The translations under genes and the position numbers were made by a program. Below are positions 33,165 through 44,575 of a stretch of 64,000 bases of DNA, piece by piece. The stretch is taken from assembly GCA_022828595.1 (NCBI GenBank), contig JAKGHH010000001.1, positions 120,850,999 through 120,914,998 of the forward strand, given 5' to 3'. Position 1 is the stretch's first letter, and each line of letters begins with the position of its first letter. The notes beneath the pieces were generated by a model. The model had not been told where the DNA came from and made no database searches. It saw only the letters and a list, made by a program, of their open reading frames with translations. The DNA comes from Nelumbo lutea. Its lineage: Eukaryota; Streptophyta; Magnoliopsida; Proteales; Nelumbonaceae.

Positions 33165-34140
33165 AGTCCTAAGTCAATATAAATACTCCATTGTCTATAA
33201 AGGCAAATCAAGAGGGACTATTGCATTCTAATATAAATTCATGTGCTCGGGGAGGCTTATGGAATTGGGGAAATCTCATTAAAACCCACCCCAAAAATTT
33301 TTATTTCATTATACATTCACAACAAAGGATTAAAGTATCAGTATCGAGTATTGTATCGGACAACTTGGATATGAATATGGATACGGATACACTTTGGAAA
33401 ATGCATGGATATAGATGAAAAATATGAAAACACTTGGATATGCTAGGGAAATACATACAAATTCCATAAATATATTAATAACACTAAATTCAAAATCAAA
33501 TAGCCACAAATAATGTATAAATACATAAAAAATGTATATTTTAATGGTATGTTTGAAAAAATATATTACAATTAATATGTTGGGATGCATAAATATCATA
33601 CAATTTATAAAAATATGTAATTTCAATTTAAAATATATCAATTTTTTTTAAAATTTATAATATATATATCGAAATTTTTTAATTGCTAATATAATTATTA
33701 CATTATTAATATTCTTGTTTCTATAGTTTTTTTTTTTAAATCAAAAACCATTTTTGGTATAAATGTTGATTAGTAGAGTTGATCGATTCTATTTAATATT
33801 ATATTCTCAAATATTTTGTAAACATTTTTATTTTTGTAAATATTTAATGCGTTGTTATTTAATATAAGGCAAATTAAAATAATCTATGTTATTTTTAAGT
33901 ACTAAAATAATTATTCTATTATTAATATTTTATTTGCATAATTTTTTTTGATATTAAAACCATGTTTTTATTTTAATTTGAATTTGATAGATTATTTATT
34001 CCATTAGTTTATAAAATATTAATTTTGAATGTTATTCTTTTTAATTTTTAGTTGGAATTATTAATCATATATATGTATTATTTATTTGGATTACATGTAG
34101 TATGTAGATGAAATATTTAATAAAAGTCATTTTATTTCAA
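33162..34140. other. AT-rich intergenic sequence with GGATA-type repeats
   Basis: 33345-33445 repeats GGATATGAATATGGATACGG-like strings also seen at 38400-38520 and, in the form of GTATC phrases, at 34260-34440. Probably a decayed dispersed repeat. No gene. Confidence 0.4.
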
Positions 34141-34161
34141 TTATTAGCACATGAATTAGGA

Positions 34162-34240
34162 TGGTCTAGTGGTATAAGAGTTGATATAAGCATGTGGTGT
34201 GTGAGAGGACTTAGGTTTGAGTCATTCCAGTGTCAAAGTC
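34162..34240 (+). mobile_element. tRNA-derived SINE-like sequence 3
   Basis: A-box-like TGGTCTAGTGGTATAAGAG (34162-34180) and B-box-like GGTTTGAGTC (34214-34223), spaced as in tRNA genes. The acceptor stem cannot be formed, so it is a relic and not a working tRNA. Confidence 0.5.
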
Positions 34241-34630
34241 AATTTTTGATAAAAGGCATAGTGTATCAGTTTGTATTGCATTGTATCAGACCGATACACA
34301 TCGATACATGCCAATATGCACCTGTATCAACTTGATACGCATGATTAACAGGAAACACCTCTAGTCGTGGTGGTATATCACATGCCGGGTAAGGTCAATA
34401 CTAATATGATACACCCTGTATTAGGCATATCATGTCAATATTTAAATCCTTGCTCACAACAATTTAAAACTTCTAATACCCCACTTATCCCATTATATTG
34501 GCACCAATTTCCTTAATGCCATTGTTCCTAACCGTACTATGAATTAAAAATTTGTGAGATGGGGTGAACGAAGATTCCCCCATGGAATTTGAATGAATCA
34601 TTAGGCTTTCAACATTTATATAAATTTACA

Positions 34631-35266
34631 TGTGATATAGGCACATTCGGCTGGCCTGTATAGGGTTGACGCGTGCCGAATAGAGGGCGCTAACATAGGC
34701 TCACCATGAGGACGCTCAGGTTTACCTGACGCAAGCTAGGCAGACTTAGTCGTAGAGCGTTGTGTGGGTCTGGCCGAACATCTCGCCAAGCCCTCGTATG
34801 GTTCGCATCTGGACCATCTAAGCCCAACTACCCCCTGGCAACTCCAACTATAAATACAAGGCACCCCCCACAAGGTAAGGGATGGGAAACCTTTGTGATC
34901 TCTAGTGCTCTCTCCTCTAAGGACTTACCGCTATCTGAGACTTTGTCTGGACAGCTCGGCTCCAGGCTCATTGCTTACCTTGTGCACATATTAACTTGAT
35001 TGTTGGAGTCCTCGCATCAGGTTATCACCCGAGGCCTCTAACACCTTCTCCTTTGCAGATTCACTATTGAGGGACTCGCATCTCATCCTCCCTCAAACAC
35101 CCTTCTCAATACTAGCCCTCAGTTTCTATAGTATTTGAAGGAGTGATTCGCCTTGGCCTCTAGTCCTCGGCCTCGGCTCATCTCCTCTGAACCCTCGAAG
35201 CCTTTGGCCTTCCTTCGAAGTTTGAGAGTGAATTTATTTGGTTGTCCTTGGCTAATCCTAGCATCA
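34631..35266 (+). repeat. Probable solo LTR (about 636 bp)
   Basis: It begins TGTGATATAGGCACATTCGG and ends CCTAGCATCA. It is GC-richer than its flanks and has a TATA box CTATAAATA at 34848-34856, followed by leader-like CT-rich sequence. No PBS, PPT or coding sequence is attached, and I found no convincing 5-bp target duplication. The exact ends are therefore tentative. Confidence 0.55.
34848..34856 (+). promoter_or_regulatory. TATA box in the solo LTR
   Basis: CTATAAATA, about 420 bp before the LTR end, in the usual U3 position. Confidence 0.5.
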
Positions 35267-36339
35267 ACAATATGAATAATGATCTATTAGCCATTGACTT
35301 CCATGGTTATTTCTTTGGTAAAAGAAATAACTTGAATTTTAACCAAACTTTTTTTTTTCTTTGGTAAAAGAAGCACTTTCATTAGATCATAAAGAGGAAA
35401 CATAATGCCTGAAAGCAACTATGTAGGGCTTATCGTGGCTGAAATAAAATCAAGAGAAATAGTCAAGATTGCGAGCCTTACGAGATCTCTCATGGGCTAT
35501 TTGATTAGCACTTTCCGAGGTGTAGGGGAACCTATACAAAACTAGGAAAGGGAACTAACCCAACTAAGGTTTCTGATGTCTATTAACATGTTGAAATGGG
35601 AGAAGATGAGTGGCTAGAACAACTTTTTGCAAGGTAGAGAAAATTATGATCCCAAAAAAAAATAAATAAGAAAGAGAAATGAAAAGTTATGTTATATGGA
35701 TTGGACTATGATATCGGAAAAAAACTTGTAACCAATCAACCATATCATAAAAGTGGTAAACAATGAGGTGATTATTTATCAAATTCACAGGGAAAGAAAA
35801 ATGAAAGAATGAAAAAAGAGTAACGTTGAAGGCACCTATGCTCCTTTACCCCAATTAAACGTAGACGCATTAGTTAAAGAACATAGATCAATTATGTTTT
35901 GGATTTTATTTCCATCATTCTCCACTATGCTTAACTAGCAATTAGTAAATCCACGCAAATGCATAGGGTTGGTTAGAAATTTTGTTAGATTTGGGTTTGG
36001 CAAATTTAATTTGGTTTTGACATCAGTTTGGTAGGCCCATGTCTGATGGTTATGTACTTTTGTTCCAAGTCTTTAACCTGACATAACCCATGTAATTTAT
36101 ACACATACTTTATCAGAGATAGTCGAAAGGTATTCAATGAGATTTAAAAGGAAATGAGGAACTTAATGGGATAGGGGGGACCTTACAACTATTGACTTTG
36201 GAGATAGGGAAGGAGGAGGTTTAAGATAGAGAGGGAGGAAGTTTAAGAATGATTTTTCACAGTGGATTCTTTTAAGCCCTAAAGCACATTCCATTCACCA
36301 AAAATATGGCATCTCATCAATAATCAAGAACTTGGCAAA
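35267..36339. other. Intergenic, possible LINE-derived sequence
   Basis: No clear reading frame. It adjoins the LINE fragment that follows and may hold part of its decayed 3' end. A-rich and T-rich runs near 35349 and 35655. Confidence 0.35.
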
Positions 36340-37050
36340 ATCGGGTTAGCCTAGCTAGTTCATATGATTTACAAGATCGAAATGTATGGTAGCACAAAAG
36401 GAGGAAAGGAAAAGAAAAGACAACATTCTCTTGCAATCCAATAGATTGGAGTGGGATCTCCGGGGTGGATCTAGGTTTGACAACAATGCTTGGATTATGA
36501 GCTTGGAATCACTTTCAAGGTAGATATGGTTCATAGACATGTCTCTCGCCAATTATAGTCCTTCAAGGAACACTAAAGCCTCTACTTCTACTAGGGAGTA
36601 GGGAGGAACACTTGATCGTCATTTCTCGGCTTACAAAGACGCATGAGATTCGAGATATGTGCGCTAATAGATATCAGAGTCGATCTATGTAAAAAGACTG
36701 CATTCTCAGTATAAACCTTATTCTTCATTTTTCACACAAGGTGATGGACCCATTAAGGGTAATGAGAGAATGTCTCCATGATTACTATACATCCACTTTC
36801 ATTCCTAAAGCTAATACTGTAGACCTTGGTCACGACCCAAAATCCAAATGATCAATTTGAAGCCCCATAGAGGTAGTAATTGTTGGGCATTGAAAAAATA
36901 AGTGATCTATTGTCACTGTGCATGGGAGATCTCTTTGCCAATTCTTTACAAATTGGAATCTCTCCAAAGAGATTAATATTGCTCTTTTCACTAAATATGC
37001 ATGGATGGAGACTAATGAGTCAACCACAACAATTTCGGGCAATTAAATTT
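36340..37050 (-). pseudogene. LINE-type retroelement fragment: zinc-binding region and RNase H
   Basis: Minus strand. 37042-36830 contains a TIDHLFFQCP motif typical of the zf-RVT region behind plant LINE reverse transcriptases. 36600-36355 reads EVEALVFLEGL, a stop, then LARDMSMNHIYLESDSKLII, the RNase H-like domain with a conserved Asp in ESDSK. Several stops break it. The reverse transcriptase itself is not seen. Confidence 0.7.
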
Positions 37051-37434
37051 CATATAAAGGGTAAGTATTGCCCAAATTTATAGTAGTATTATAATGGGTC
37101 CTAAGTAATGTGGTGAATCAATCAAATTGGTGAAGACATGTCAAATAGCAAATTGAATCAAAATAGTTGTTGGGCTATCAAAAATGGACAACAGGTATAT
37201 TCCTTCCAAGACTAAGCGAAGGAAGAGCTGTGGCACGAGGACCATTAACAAAGCAAGAGCTAGAATCAATTTTTAATTAGTCAAGGATTTCCTTATGCTT
37301 GATGGTTCATGGGATATGGTGAAGTTGAATCAATTAGTATCAGCAAAGCAGGTTCAATTTGTTACATAGGTGCATACTCACTTATTGAAATGGACACGTT
37401 GCTTAGAAGTATAACATAAATGCTCGATTTACTG

Positions 37435-37720
37435 TAAATTAATCATGCAATATATAAGCTTACTCCAAGATGAACTACTCAATAATGCCTCCATATCACC
37501 AATTTGGAAATTGAAGGTGAAACTGCCATTTTGTTTTCAATTATTTATGCGGAAAGCATGTTGGGAAGGAATCATATGCCTCAAAGAAACAGTGGTGCTT
37601 AAAAAAGAACAATGCTCCAACTTGTGCCTTTTGTAAGGAGGGATAGGAATTGAGCACACTCCTAAACCTTCAAATGTGAATTTTCAAGAGCAATATGGCT
37701 ACAAACCCAAGTAGGAATGA
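37435..37720 (+). pseudogene. LINE zinc-binding (zf-RVT) fragment on the plus strand
   Basis: 37485-37636 reads SPIWKLKVKLPFCFQLFMRK and ACWEGIICLKETV, the characteristic zf-RVT sequence, with EQCSNLC following. Decayed continuation with IEHT runs to about 37720, where a hAT-like element interrupts it. Opposite orientation to the fragment at 36340-37050. Confidence 0.65.
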
Positions 37721-37722
37721 AC

Positions 37723-38138
37723 TAGGGTTGTTAATGGGTGGGTAAGTTTCAAGTAGAACCGGAATGGATCCGATAAGAAATACTAAGGACCCAAAATAAA
37801 ACCAGACCTGATAGGATCTGTGATTTTAGACCCAAAACCGAATGATCAATTCTTAGGACAGAGAGTCTGAATTGATGGACCCGATTATAATAAATCTGTT
37901 GAAAATATTATATATATATATTGATTTATTCATTATATTATATATAATTTTTATTATAATATATAGTTAGGGTCAAGTTTGAGTCAGTTCGGGACTAGGT
38001 GGAACCAATTCTGAACTGATAATAATCAAAATAGTATATTAAAAACTACAACTAACCCATCGGTTCCAGTTCCTAGAACCATAATTGACCCAATCGGTTT
38101 GGGTCCACTGGGTTGGACCCGATCCATTGACAGACCTA
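37723..38138. mobile_element. hAT-like MITE inserted in a LINE fragment
   Basis: Left end TAGGGTTGTTAATGG and right end (reverse complement) TAGGTCTGTCAATGG. The centre is AT-rich, between GGACCCG-rich arms. LINE sequence continues on both sides. A clear 8-bp duplication is not visible. Confidence 0.55.
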
Positions 38139-38305
38139 TGACCAACCCAAATTCAATACACAATTATTCATTCATCCGTATAATTGAAGGTTGGATGTCA
38201 AACAAAATAGCTGGGTTTTCTAAGGATGTCCAACAACACTATTGGGCCACTTTGATGATAATACTGAGACTCATTTGGGACGCCAAAAATGATATATTTT
38301 TCTAA
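38139..38305 (+). pseudogene. Continuation of the plus-strand LINE fragment
   Basis: The frame contains KDVQQHYWATLMIILRLIWD followed by AKNDIFF, matching the segment after zf-RVT in plant LINE polyproteins (W-x2-I-x-R-x-RND-like motif). It continues the 37435-37720 fragment after the inserted MITE. Confidence 0.55.
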
Positions 38306-39481
38306 GGAATACAACCAGATACAAGGAAATTCTTTATCTCAAATACATTGGTATTATATATATCCGAATGGTTTTTCTTACATATTTGTGGATGGATACC
38401 TGTAAGCAAGGTTTAAAGTATCGGAAACGTAAGGTGTATTGGAAAGACAATTTTAAGAGACGTATCAGGATATGTATGGATACAAACGAAAAATCAAGAT
38501 ACGGATAAATATAATAGAAAATTCAAATAAATCCTAAAAAATATATGACTAACAATACTTACAAATTATATGATTGTGAATAAGTCATTTAAATGCAAAA
38601 CAAAATAATTTAATAGTTTATATAAAGTGTGACATATTGGGACCCAATTAGTAACCATTGAAAAATGATAGAATAACTAAAATGTAAATGTCAATTTTCA
38701 AAAAACCAATATAATTAATTTTAATATTTATTAGTATATAAATTTTAATAATTAATTCTAATATTTATTAATAAACACTTATCACACATTAAGAGAAGTT
38801 AAAATTTACTTACAATTAAAAAATACATATGATCATTGCAAACAAATATATGTGGCTTATTGCCGAACGTGTATTTGTTAAAATCAACTGGTTGCCAAGG
38901 TTCAAACCTTAGTATAGCTAAAATTTTGGAGTTTTTACATTAACAAAATTGAATTAATGAGAGGAAATCATTAATTAAAGGAATAAAGAGAAAATTTAAA
39001 ATAGACTTTAAAGTAATTAGCTAATTAATGAACTTAAATAGAAAAATAATAATATTAATGAGGGATTCAGTATTAAATATTGCTTAGCGAAATCGGTGGA
39101 CACAAATTCGAAACCTTGCCTACAAGTGACAATGCAGGTATTGGCTACCTCATAATATCCAACGATAATCACACAAATTGTAGCTTACAGGGCTACTAAG
39201 TTAGAGGATGTGGAACTATGTGCCATTATAATGGAATGGCAAAGGTGTGTGTATTGTCTAATGCAAACGTTTTAAATAAGAAAATCAAGGACACTCATGA
39301 TGATAGACCATGGTGCTTGCAGCTCGTTTGGATCAGTTTTGGCAGTTGTGAAGTTCATTTTTCTGATGTGATTCTTAAGTTTTCAAGGAAAATTCAAAAT
39401 GTTTTAGCACATAGCCAATTCTTAATGTAAAAATCAGCAAGATATCATCTATGAACGAATTTACTGTTTTGTCAATGAAAT
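38306..39481. other. Intergenic, no gene recognised
   Basis: AT-rich. GGATAC-type repeats at 38400-38520 resemble 33345-33445. A small frame at 39218-39430 has no known motif. Confidence 0.4.
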
Positions 39482-39970
39482 GGATAAATTACTGAAACCT
39501 TAAAATTTTTGGTTGTTGCTGAAATCTCTCTTGAAGTTTGGTAATTGCATTCATCTTCCCTCAACTTTTTGACATAGTTGTTTTTGTTAGAATCCTCTAA
39601 AAAGTGGCATGAAAATGTTTAAAAATACCCATGTAGCTATTTTGAGCAAAATATTTATTTTCCAAATTCTCTTCATATTAATTGCTACTCCAAACCCTCC
39701 AATCCCTTTTCTGAAATTGATTCATTTTTCAAATTTATCATTCATATCAATCGCTCAAAGATAAAATTGCAACTTTAATTTCTTTTTTTATTCTTCTTAT
39801 TCATAACATTTACATTACTCATTTTTTATATAAAAATTACATGAATAGTTTAGACGTTTTCATGTCTCTTGTTTCAAGAGAAGTGATTGAAAATTACCAA
39901 ATTTTAAAAGAGGTTTTAGCAATAACAAAAAAAGAAAAAAAACTTGTGGGGAAATTTCAGCAATTTTCCC
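39482..39970. mobile_element. Mutator-type MITE, related to 30952-31448
   Basis: Left end GGATAAATTACTGAAACC, followed by GAAGTTTGGTAATTGCATTCA, matches the 30952 element. The right end (about 39840-39970) carries the inverted counterpart in decayed form, ending ATTTTCCC. Confidence 0.55.
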
Positions 39971-40323
39971 AAAAAACACAATATGAGTATCATTCATTTA
40001 CAATCATAAAAGATATGCATTCAAGATGAATGTTAAGATCATCTCATTAAACATTTATAAATCTTTAACAATAAATATACTCCCAAAATGACTGAAAATT
40101 TTTATGAATGATGTGCAATGTTATTATTCCAGTTGATAAGGGCAATTTTTTGTCTTGAATATTAATAAAAAGTATTATTTTTATAAAATAACTAAAATAA
40201 GATAGCTTTTTTTTTTTGGAAAAATATCAAGAAAGAAAGGGCGGTAGCACTGTTCCTCTTCATTCTCCTCTGCCTCTGCCTCTGTATTCATACGAATACA
40301 CTGAAGACTGAGTTTGTGCAAAC

Positions 40324-40501
40324 CTGTAGGAGCCGATGTAAACGATGAAAAGATCAGCAGTGAGGAGGGCCTGAAGCCAGTGCAACAATCCAAGCAAAAA
40401 CTGTTCTTCTCGTTTTTCCGTGCAAACTCTTGAATCAAACGCTGATTAAAGAACTCCGCGAGAAGGGCCTGAAGCCAGTGAGGAAGACAAGAAATACCCA
40501 C
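40324..40501 (-). pseudogene. PLATZ zinc-binding protein, broken exon
   Basis: PLATZ proteins are plant-specific zinc-dependent DNA-binding factors. On the minus strand, after an acceptor-like TTTCAG, the frame reads HWLQALLAEFFNQRLIQEFA and ARKNEKNSFCLDCC, the N-terminal PLATZ segment. Another frame then gives HRLHRLLQ before a GT donor-like site at 40322-40323. A small indel in the region following CLDCC destroys the frame, and the usual downstream zinc ligands are missing. The motif ACTGGCTTCAGGCCCT occurs twice within the exon, suggesting a local copying event. Confidence 0.7.
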
Positions 40502-40842
40502 CTGAAATATAACAGTAAAATTCAATTAATTACCATGAAAAATCTACATACAAGTTGCAAAACGAAACTACAACCATGAAAGTAAGTGAAAACTATCATT
40601 TTTCTTTTCTTTTCTACTCTGCTTCTATGTAGAAAAAGAGAAGGTGGGATGATCACTGTTTATAAAGATAATGATACTCAAAATTAGAGGTTTCCTGCAG
40701 GGAGAAACAAAAGAGGAAAGGAGAAAAGAGGAGAGGAGTGTAAAAAGGGAAACGGCACCTGCAATTGCAACTACTGGTTACTGTGACCAAGGGAGGAAGC
40801 AACAGGAGTAAATCCATTGTTCCTTTTCATGGGTGTCGTCTT

Positions 40843-40990
40843 CGAATCCAGTGTATCCCCTCAATCAGCATGAATTTACAGTAAACCATGAAGACGACGG
40901 CGCCTCCACTGATATAGGCGAATCCAGTGTATCCCCTCAATCAGCATGAATTTACAGTAAACCATGAAGACGACGGCGCCTCCACTGATA
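40843..40990. repeat. 76-bp tandem duplication
   Basis: Starting CGAATCCAGTGTATCCCC, the unit at 40843-40918 recurs at 40919-40990. The copies agree over 72 bases, differing only by four bases at the junction (TAGG). A near-perfect match means a recent event. Confidence 0.95.
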
Positions 40991-41086
40991 CGATCGTCTT
41001 ATCCGCCCATATCAGTGCGCAAAACCTTCGTCATCCTCTTCCTTCTCTTATCCGCCTTCGTCTTCCTTCAAGTCTCGCCGTCTTGA
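40964..41086 (+). CDS. Short membrane-anchor-like frame inside the Pack-type element
   Basis: A 40-residue frame starting MKTTAPPLIRSSYPPISVRK, followed by a hydrophobic segment (FVILFLLLSAFVFL) as in a signal anchor. Such a start is typical of type II Golgi proteins, but nothing follows it, so this would be only the captured first exon end of some gene. The first copy of the 76-bp repeat contains the same ATG but stops after nine codons. Expression is not supported. Confidence 0.3.
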   Translation: MKTTAPPLIRSSYPPISVRKTFVILFLLLSAFVFLQVSPS

Positions 41087-41165
41087 CGAGGAACAGTGTC
41101 ATTTTGTCTTTACTTGATATTTTTCCGAAAAAACTGTCTTATTTTAATTATTTTATAAAATAATA

Positions 41166-41786
41166 TCATATAGAAACTCATTTAAAATGAATTTAAATCA
41201 GCCCCACAAGATTGTCCCTCATAACGTTCCACAGCACAAGACTTTGTTAAAAAAAATAACTAAAATAACATTTTTAGTTACGATGTGCTGCCCACAATAC
41301 ATACCCCACATAAACATCCAATCGTGTATAGGTAATATTTGCCCTATTTATCCTGGAGATATTCTCAATGCACGGTTGAATGTGCATGGGAAAAACGTGG
41401 CATGTGGGTTGCGAGTTCACCTAACACACCCGGCAAGTACAGCTAATCCAGTCTGCTTGAAAGTGGTATATACGGAAAAAGGCACGATACCTAAAAGAAT
41501 TGATACCCTATCCACGGGTATCATACAAGTGGTAACCAATAACCAACGGATGAGTATGACATTCATCAAAATTCACGGGGCGTTTTGATTGGTCAAATTT
41601 CTCGGGTATCATAGAAAGTACTTTTGCCAGCACTCGCATGAACGAGTGATTTTCCAGCTGTCATCATTTGATTGGAGAAGTGCACGTGTCACAGTCACAC
41701 AGCTTGCTGAACACAGCAGATCCTGACTCTTACACCTCTTTTTCTCTTGCAAGGTCGGTTCCTGGAATCTTCTTTTTGACTCTCCC
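41166..41786. other. Upstream region of the CYSTM gene
   Basis: A 133-codon plus-strand frame (41187-41588) has no recognisable motif, and I do not call it. The region 41590-41786 is the probable promoter (AGTCACACAG, CACGTGTCAC near 41684: an ACGTG core, known as a stress-response element in plants). Confidence 0.4.
41683..41690 (+). promoter_or_regulatory. ACGTG-core (G-box/ABRE-like) element
   Basis: CACGTGTC about 105 bp before the TATA box and ~235 bp before the CYSTM start codon. Such elements bind bZIP or bHLH factors; stress or abscisic-acid control would suit a CYSTM gene. Inferred from sequence alone. Confidence 0.45.
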
Positions 41787-41795
41787 TTTATAAAA
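41787..41795 (+). promoter_or_regulatory. TATA box of the CYSTM gene
   Basis: TTTATAAAA, 127 bp before the ATG, allowing a ~100-bp leader. Confidence 0.7.
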
Positions 41796-41921
41796 CCAAC
41801 AGAGGAGAATCAGAATTCCTTCACGACGACAGAAATCCTTCTGTTAGTTCTCCAATTTCTTTGATTTCAACAACAATAACTATAACTAGTATCTGTTATT
41901 TCGTCATTTCCTGTGCCGAAG

Positions 41922-42729
41922 ATGAGTGACCCCAAGTATGCTTATCCCTATCCTGCTCAAGGTATTCCAATTTCACTACTTTCTCTTTTGTTATTTTATT
42001 TTGTTCTCTCCCTTAATCTACATGTTTCATCTATGATCCTCACTCTTTGTTTGATCTTTAGTTAAATAAGCTTATTCTATTGGTAATTTCCTCCTTGCTT
42101 GCCCATTTTCTGGACAGAGATAGAACAGGGCTCATTACCTTTTACTTTTAATTGGCGTTTATGATTTCTTTCATGGTCTTTTTTTTGTTTTTTTCATGAT
42201 TAAATCTCCACCCTTTTCCTGTTTCATGAAGGATTTGCTCTCTACATATTATTTTGGTGATGTTTTTGATTTCCTTTCTATTTTTGCTTGTGAATCCTTA
42301 TGAACTTTCCCTGGTAAAAACCAATAATACTGATAAGAATTAAAAAAAAAATTCCTTGGTTGGTAATCTTTCTGTTCTTTTATTTTACCTTTTTTTGAGA
42401 GGGATTAATGAAAAATTGTCATGTTTTCTTGTGGAAAATTTTCCTGACAGGCTATTATCAAGGGCCTCCTGTAATGGCACCTCCACAATATGCTGCTCCA
42501 CCACCCAGGAGAGGACCAGGTTTCCTTGAAGGATGGTAAAAGCTGCTCTGCCTTTCATACCTTCTTTTCCCCATTTCTTTAAAGGGTTCTGTTTATTATT
42601 CTTCCATTCTTGTTTGGTGGGTTGCTAACTATACTACTTTCCCTTCTGTTTTGCAGTCTTGCAGCCTTATGTTGCTGTTGTCTCATTGACGAGTGCTGCT
42701 GCGATCCGTCCATCATCTTCGTGAGCTGA
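41922..42729 (+). CDS. Cysteine-rich transmembrane module (CYSTM) protein, 65 aa, three exons
   Basis: Exons 41922-41961, 42451-42535 and 42657-42729, with GT-AG introns (CAAG|GTATTCC...TGACAG|GC; GGATG|GTAAAA...TTTGCAG|TC). The joined frame starts MSDPKYAYPYPAQ, has a Pro/Tyr/Gln-rich middle and ends in the CYSTM module: GFLEGCLAALCCCCLIDECC followed by CDPSIIFVS. CYSTM proteins are short tail-anchored plasma-membrane proteins linked to stress tolerance, and they often dimerise. All expected parts and the family's usual size are present. It lies outside the adjacent transposons. Confidence 0.92.
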
Positions 42730-44269
42730 TCCTTCCCGTGTCTCTGTTTCTGTTTCTATCTGTTGTAACGATGGGGTGTGATCCTGTTTGTAGACTTAAT
42801 GATATCTCAGTATCCATCCTTTCTCTAATTTCTAAATAATATATTGGGTAAGATAGATAAATCACTGGTTTCTTCTTTGTTTGTTTTTTTATTTTTATTT
42901 TTTTATCCTTTCTTTCGATAAAGATTAATCATGGAGGAGAGATTGGTGGATGTGAGTAAGACAATTTGGTTGATGAAGTCTACTATCCAGGTCTCGAACT
43001 CTAACATGGACTCGTGGAGAAAGTTGCTTCTCATTTTCTTAAGTAAACAATGATATCGACGTTGATACTCTGTTTTCATACGCTTACTACGACTATATAT
43101 GCAGTAGCATTAATAGGTTCTACCTGCCTCTGCGGCTCTGCCTACCAAGAGGAAAACAAATTAATCTGAAAAAAAGTAGGGGCACGAAATAACGCACTGC
43201 TGTTACTGGTTGCACCTTACGCTATTCAGTGTTGAGCATCTGATGATCTAACTGATGATGGAAACTTATTCGTTAAGTGGCTCACTTGAAATGTTTGCTT
43301 ATTATTGATGGCTTGGCAAAGCCATTGATAGAAATGCATTTTTTGCTGAGATAAGATTTTCTGCACCAATGCCCACCACTCCACCAGATGGTATGGTTGA
43401 CGACTTGACGGACCCCTGTTTCTCGTTGAAACAAGTATGGGATTTATTTATTTAAAAAAATCCCTTTTATTAATTGCAGAGTCATCACGTTGCAAACAAC
43501 CTTCGTAGATGAGAAGAAAAATTTATAGAAGAGGCAGAGTGTGTTGGCGTTATCGTCGCTTTGTACCTTGTGAAGCTTGTGGTTTATTTGCAATTTCAGA
43601 ACCAGCATTTCTGGGAGGTGTTTGGTGCAGTAGCGTTAATTGGAATGATGATGTGGTATGTTTGTTTCTCATAAATTTGTATTAATCAGATTCTACAGAA
43701 AAGAGGCACTTCGATGTGGAGGATATCCTTAGAATTGCTCAATGTGTAAGGAGGATGATCAAATCATATGCAAGCGCTTGTATATATGAGAGCACACTAG
43801 TTTCCTGTATGATTTCTGAATTCTGATCATCCTGTATGATAATGCCGACAATTTACCAATCACAGTGGTTGATGGAAGGGCACGACGCGAAATAAGTTGG
43901 GAAAAAGTTGTCAGTTTGACGAAAACAAATTAGATGCTTTGGAGTCTGGACCTGAAGTTGGGCTTGGTCTGGATGGATAACGTGGCTAATATCTACTCTA
44001 TTACTTCAATTCATATATTATGTACAATTCAGTGTTAATAGAGGCATTTAAACCGTAAAAAGGAGATAAATCCTCCAAAAGAAATGTAGTGAGACATCCC
44101 TTAACTCAATAAATGATTGTCGACCTTATATGTTGGTGAAAGACTCAACCACCGTGGCTACGGAACATTATAGCCGATTGTAGAAGTGCCTATCTCGCCT
44201 TTTTACTTGCTTGCTTCATTTTGTTCGAAGTTCTGCTTATTTTGCAGCCCAAAGGAATGGGAATTGCTT
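42730..44269. other. 3' flank of the CYSTM gene, no further gene
   Basis: The 3' UTR probably occupies the first ~120 bases (TCTAAATAATATA near 42830 is a possible polyadenylation region). The rest holds no recognised gene or element. Confidence 0.4.
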
Positions 44270-44575
44270 CTCATAGAACATGGTTTTCGAATTGCCGTTG
44301 ACCCGGATGGTCGGATCATTTGGCCCTGGAACTGTCCAGGCAACTGCTTTTATTTTATCCTAAATTCAATCTCTGGTCAAAACCTGTTGAATTAATCAAC
44401 GACCTATTGATTTGGGTGATCAAACTGTTGACCTATTGACTTGTTTAATGGTGTTTTAGTCGTTTTTTATTTTTATTTTTATTTTTGTCAGAACAGGCCA
44501 TCCATTTAAACCGGATGATTGAACCGTTGACTCATAAACCGGTGGTCAGAACAGTTCCGTTTCTAAATCACTTTT
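44270..44575 (+). repeat. Partial third copy of the 19637/21480 repeat family
   Basis: It contains the same ordered phrases in decayed form: TGGAACTGTCCAGGCAAC, AACCTGTTGAATTAATCAAC, then CAGAACAGGCCATCC and AAACCGGTGGTCAGAAC. It lacks the AT-rich tail and the palindrome. Confidence 0.65.

Larger units (their letters stand above)
40173..41165. mobile_element. Inverted-repeat-bounded element (~1 kb) carrying gene fragments
   Basis: Outer ~80 bp are inverted repeats: TATTATTTTTATAAAATAAC on the left and TATTATTTTATAAAATAAT (reverse complement) on the right, both continuing through GGAAAAATATCAAG to CACTGTTCCTC. Between them lie a PLATZ exon remnant on the minus strand and a short frame on the plus strand. 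No transposase and no clear target duplication. A Pack-type element is the best reading. Confidence 0.65.

Noticed and set aside
34162..34240. A tRNA gene
   Set aside because: The A and B boxes are present, but the acceptor and anticodon stems cannot be formed from the flanking bases.
41187..41588. A 133-codon plus-strand frame before the CYSTM gene
   Set aside because: No recognisable motif, and it lies in the probable promoter region.
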